A DNA stretch of 64,000 bases, taken from assembly GCA_029718625.1 (NCBI GenBank), contig CM056387.1, positions 37,135,139-37,199,138 of the forward strand, given 5' to 3'. The notes beneath the pieces are model-generated. The model ran no database searches, had not been told where the DNA came from, and saw nothing but the letters and a program-made list of their open reading frames with translations. Position numbers and translations under genes: made by a program. Positions 59,751 to 64,000 of the stretch are shown piece by piece. Source of the stretch: Synaphobranchus kaupii (Eukaryota > Chordata > Actinopteri > Anguilliformes > Synaphobranchidae). Position 1 is the stretch's first letter; every line of letters starts with the position of its first letter.

Positions 59751-62041
59751 AGAAATAATAAAATAAGATGGATAAGAAATGAAGTATCTAGCTGCCAGAA
59801 TAGTTAGATATTGCGCATGATTAGGCGAGCTATGTTCAATCTCCCACAACGGTGTAGCATAAATGGGGCATAGGCCTAACAAAGGTAAAAAGTTAAAACT
59901 AACATTAGGTCAAACTAGCTCTAGAAATATAACATAAGCAAGTGCATCTTGGGCTACTTTTTTGTGCAAACCTTACCGTAGTTTTGTTTTTCCAACCACT
60001 ATTCAGTAGCTAATGGCCGATAATCTTTTCAAGGAATCAGCACTTTATCCCAATGGAAACATGAGCAGTATTGATCCAGGATATTTGTGCCTTCAACTTC
60101 GATGCGCAATAGGTGTGCTTTTTCACATTTCATCTGCGAGCGATACGTTTTTTCAGTTATAAGTGACCTAGTTATTTTAACGTTGTTTATGTAAAACTGC
60201 AGACATTTGATGTCAACTTTTCGAAGATATCTGACTACCAAAAACCATGTGTGATTTTTTGCGGTAATTCACTCAAGAGGATGCTGCCAGTTGACTCCAT
60301 CTTCTTTTGTCGTACATGGCAAACAATCGCTAAGCAGGGCAGGACTTGTGGATATTTTGCTAACAGTCAATTATTCATGAATCTTCCAAGTCATCCTACA
60401 AAAAAAATAATCACACAGAGCAGAGGTTGCTATGGGATAGCACTTCCTATATAGGTTGTGAGGGCTATTAAATTCTGTTTTGGTTTGTTGCTTGTCTATC
60501 ACCCCTAACAGAGCACCTGGCACTTGTTGCATGTCACAAATTTGTCACCAAGTAGCTCACTCAAGAAAAAGAGCAAGGGAAGGGAATGTGTCAAAGTGGA
60601 CCCGAATGCAACACAGGCCTTATCTGTGGCAAGTTCCCTTATGACAAGTTTTGCTGCTTAATTTAGTCATCATCAAATTGCTTAGCGTGTTGTAAATTTC
60701 AATGCAGGCAAGGGGTAGAAGCTGATAACGTATCTCAACAAGCACAGCAGATGCAGGGGAAGTGCGTGTGTCTATTTGTAATCCAGAGTAGGGGGTGTTG
60801 GCATTGCAGCAAGTTATCTGTGCTCCATATGAGCAAGTACGCATGCAAATTAAAAACACTGAAAGGGAATGTGCTCTATTCTCAAATGACTCTTGACCGG
60901 TTCAAATCAAACTGGGAAAAAAAATAATAATAATTAAAATCTTTCTATGAACACTATTCCAACTCATTCCTACAAGACTGGTGAGGGTTTTGTGTGATTT
61001 AGACCAGTCATTAGGAAATAGCACCACATTGAGAAGAACAGGCCCTATTTTGGAACACATACGACTTGGATTTGTGAACGCAGCCGTACACAGAAAAGCC
61101 GCACCCTTCATCCTAGAGTGCAGCAGCCGCGCAGGCTGAGCAGGACAGCATCGCAATCCGCATCCACGTGGAACGTAAATGGAAAGGAAACTTTCTCTAA
61201 AAAGCCCAGAAATTACGTGCACATTCAACCTGGGAGAAACAAGGAGGAAAAACTAAATATGGTGCAACGGAAGAGTCTACGAAAACCCTATACTATAAAA
61301 CTCACAGGGCAGAGGAAGGACGGTGGTAAGTGAAAATCAACTACAGGAAACTTTGGATCAGGGGCCAGAGAACAGAGGAGCCAAAGAAAAGGGATGAACA
61401 GAACAGGCAGCCGAAGTATGGCTGATTGATTACAGGTCCACAGCGACAGGGAGTACTCCGCCTGCAAGGTTCAAGGCCCTGCTGACTATGGCTTTAATTA
61501 AAATGATTTGAAGGCCATTAGGCATGCAGACAAAGGTAGTAAGGGATGAGAGGATGAGGATCTCCATACAGTTGCACACAGAGGATCAGGAGTTCGCGCT
61601 CCTGGTCCTGCCAGATCCGAGTATAGCCGGTGCCTTGAGGGAGTGGCAATTGGCGGCCGCTCCCGGGGTGGGGGGGGGTGACTCGGCGGGGGATAATCGT
61701 CACGCACAAGTGGCCCCGAGCGAGTTGGAATCACGGTCAGGAGCTTGAGGAGTCACGCCCTGAAGAGGACGTGGCATCCTCCTTCCTACTACCAGCTGAC
61801 GGGGTTGTGTAGTGGCAAATTCTCAAGCGGTTGCTCCACAGGAAATTGAATAACATAGGGTACATTTGGCTACCAAATTGGGACAAAACGGGAAAAAATA
61901 TTAAACTCATTTATATAGAACTGTTGCCCTCAACCGCTAAGTTCCCAGCTTCATCGTTTTCTAACCGATAGGATACCATTTTGTGAATAATTGTTCAACC
62001 AACGGCATATTTTCGCACTCATCAAGATCCATCTATTTTTC
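59751..62041. other. No gene seen
   Basis: Mostly unique. A CpG-containing patch lies at 61560-61760 (GCGGCCGCTCCCGGGG). The stretch 59820-60470 reads like possible transposon-derived sequence, but neither termini nor a frame could be fixed. Confidence 0.4.
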
Positions 62042-62190
62042 TCACTAGCTGGCTAGCGATCTATCTAGCTCTCTCGTGATATATCTAGCTCTCTCGCGAT
62101 ATATCCATCTCGCTAGCTAGCTAGTAATCCATGCATCCCACTTGCTAGCTAGCTAGCGATCCATCAATCTCTCACAATCTATCCATCCAT
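62042..62190. repeat. Degenerate CTAGCTAG / ATCTATC repeat
   Basis: Interspersed GCTAGCTAGCTAG, TATCTAGCTCTCTCG and ATCCATC words fill about 150 bases. Confidence 0.75.
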
Positions 62191-63464
62191 CTTGGAAACA
62201 AAGTTGCAATTGCACAACATCACTAAGAGGACACAACAGAAAGCTCTTGCCCCTCCCCCAGTTACAGTTGAGCGACCATTGACTAAGTTGCTAATTGTGT
62301 GAACAGGGGGTGACTCTCCAGCCATGCTGTGTGGGGCCAGATCATTGTTGGGCAGTTAAACAGATGGGACTGTGGGAAATGGCCAACAGCAGACTCCCTG
62401 GAGCTTGGTCGCTTGCTCCCAGCCAGACTCCCCCCATGCAGGCAAAAATACTGCAGACCTGTCTTACAAGGGCCGAGCCTGCTCTGGCCGAGTTACGGCC
62501 CCCAGGGTCTCCGGTGTCTCCATGGCCTCTCAGACACAGCTTTGCAGAAATGCCACCGGAAATGGCAGCATTCAAACAGACTGAACAAAACAATGTCTGA
62601 ATGCTGCAAGACAATACTCTCCAAAGACCCTCTCTTACACCGGGAAGGTCCCGGAACCCAAGAAAAAAGGGAACAAATTAAAAAAAAAGAAAAACATACG
62701 TGTCACACTGACACAAAACTGAGCAAACATCTTGCCTGAATTAAAAAAAAACCTCAACAATGCACCCAAGGAAATTGCCTGAACACCATGACCATCTGAC
62801 CATGAAGTATGAACATTTTGACCAGCTGTGGTGCTGACACCATGCTTTTGTGCTTTGCTAAGGACCATTTTTAACATGTAAAACTCTGGTACAGCCATAC
62901 TATTTTTGAGTGCATGTGAAGCACAGCATAAATCTTCAATCATCACAAAGCGCTATGATTCTATAGTACTACTAGCCTACTATATACTCGTCTACACTAC
63001 AAGAAATAGGACAATGCATTTTTATTTTAACCATCAATTTTTCTAATTTGTAATAAAAGTGGACATAAAATATAGGCCATTATTGTTGTAGTTTTTCTTC
63101 AGGAAACCTGGGTGGAAACAAAAATAAATGTCCCCTGGCCACAGCCCATTACCCTTACAATCTTCCAAAGCACCAGGAGCTTTTGGCACGCCCACTGTCC
63201 CTGCTTCAGCCCATGTTGCCGTTAGTCAGTTCAAATTAAATGCATGGCTAGCCGTTTTATCAATATTCTGAAAGCCCTCTGTTTGATTACAGTCGTTTGT
63301 GCCCTTACACTAAAGTCAGGCCAGAAGGCAGATCAAATTAAATCAGTCAGCTTCCAAACTTCCATTGTGTGTGTCCAACCAGTCCTCAATGTAGGTTCAC
63401 ACTACAGGGGCTGGTGTCATTACAAAAAAATAAAAAGAGTTTAAGAGCCACAGGGGTTTTCACT
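62191..63464. other. No gene seen
   Basis: A-rich tracts at 62660-62750; otherwise unique. Short frames have no recognisable domain. Confidence 0.5.
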
Positions 63465-63490
63465 GGGGGGGGGGGGGGGGGGGGGGGGGG
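63465..63490. repeat. Poly-G tract, 26 bases
   Basis: Twenty-six consecutive G. Confidence 0.9.
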
Positions 63491-64000
63491 TCATGCACAG
63501 TGAGCCAAGCAAGTAGCCTAAGCTTAGCATTACAGCCTGCTTCCTAGCAATTTTTAAATGGCTGAAGGAATCCAACGAGTTCAGCTGCTGACGGGAAGGG
63601 ACGCAGGTTTATTTTTGCATTCGTGAAAACAAAACCATTATTTAGGTTTTTAAGTACGTCCCAGGGTTCTTACAGAAGCCCCTCCAGAGATCACGGACAA
63701 CAAACACAGGCAAACATTAGGCAGCACACCCGGATCTGGGAACCGACAGCAACGATGCACTGGCGAAGGGTGGAGGACGCAGGGCTGAGCTACACTCCAT
63801 CCGCCACCCTGAGCAGTGAGGGAGTGCCTCAACTAATGGACAACTTCCAAGTTTCATAGCTGGGAAACGCGGTGAGCCTGGCTGTCATCCATGGAGGACG
63901 GAGAAGGGAGCGGATCATGAAGACGCGCAGACCTGGCAGTGAACAGACTGTGTAAAGACTCGACTGAAGGCCCAGTGAGTGTAAAGACACCATAATCACA
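63491..64000. other. Window end, no gene seen
   Basis: Balanced composition with some CpG; no exon identified. Confidence 0.4.

Noticed and set aside
60029..60454. Possible THAP or transposase-like frames
   Set aside because: No C2CH or DDE pattern could be established; frames are short and end at ordinary stops.
61550..61770. SINE-like segment (GTATAGCCGGTGCCTTGAGG)
   Set aside because: It faintly resembles tRNA- or 5S-type fish repeats, but no A/B box pair could be located.

Overview
The window is nuclear DNA from a ray-finned fish. It holds one confidently recognised protein-coding gene, a Ras-family small GTPase of the Rap1 type (best called rap1a), on the minus strand. Six coding exons lie between 36358 and 47104. 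The evidence for a fish is the vertebrate exon/intron structure, the density of short non-autonomous DNA transposons (Sleeping Beauty/Tc1-like, hAT, piggyBac-like), tRNA-derived SINEs of the fish type, long (TG)n and poly-G tracts, and a GTPase almost identical to vertebrate Rap1. I cannot name the species.

Layout. Positions 1 to about 36.3 kb lie 3' of rap1a and contain no gene I can support. This part is a patchwork of unique AT-rich sequence, some blocks that look like conserved non-coding elements (about 1.4, 2.1-2.4, 5.8-6.3, 9.35-9.5, 22, 28.3 and 30.05 kb), and many small mobile elements. The clearest of these are a 533-bp Sleeping Beauty-like element at 13282-13814, a hAT element with an 8-bp duplication at 20701-21514 inserted at the edge of a Tc1-like element (19950-20697), and a 189-bp hAT miniature element at 16993-17181 with its duplication. 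A fold-back sequence family recurs five times (7.1, 10.7, 13.4, 20.0 and 59.1 kb), joined to different terminal repeats.

The rap1a gene reads right to left. The ATG exon is 47048-47104 and the later exons are 45773-45841, 45036-45092, 44541-44681, 37640-37783 and 36358-36447. Joined, they give a 185-residue protein with every nucleotide-binding motif, the Rap-specific Thr61 and a C-terminal CTLL prenylation box. Introns are 1206, 680, 354, 6757 and 1192 bp. Several carry strong simple-sequence tracts next to splice sites: a (CA)n tract of about 68 units after a weak donor, and a 140-nt pyrimidine tract before an acceptor.

From 47.1 to 64 kb, upstream of the ATG exon, the DNA is probably rap1a 5' intron and flank. 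A 32-base 5' UTR segment with a good acceptor precedes the ATG, so at least one non-coding upstream exon must exist, but I could not locate it. This part holds a piggyBac-like element with TTAA duplication (49697-50216), a 28-bp minisatellite of about 36 copies (51056-52028), a hAT miniature element (48153-48346), and remnants of Tc1-like elements at 56.2 and 59.1-59.75 kb.

I found no CRISPR array, operon, rRNA, tRNA gene or novel multi-gene system. Most open frames elsewhere are short, without recognisable motifs, and look like chance frames. The more interesting leads are the mosaic fold-back family, a near-perfect 38-bp-arm hairpin at 31350-31428, and splice-site-proximal repeats in rap1a.
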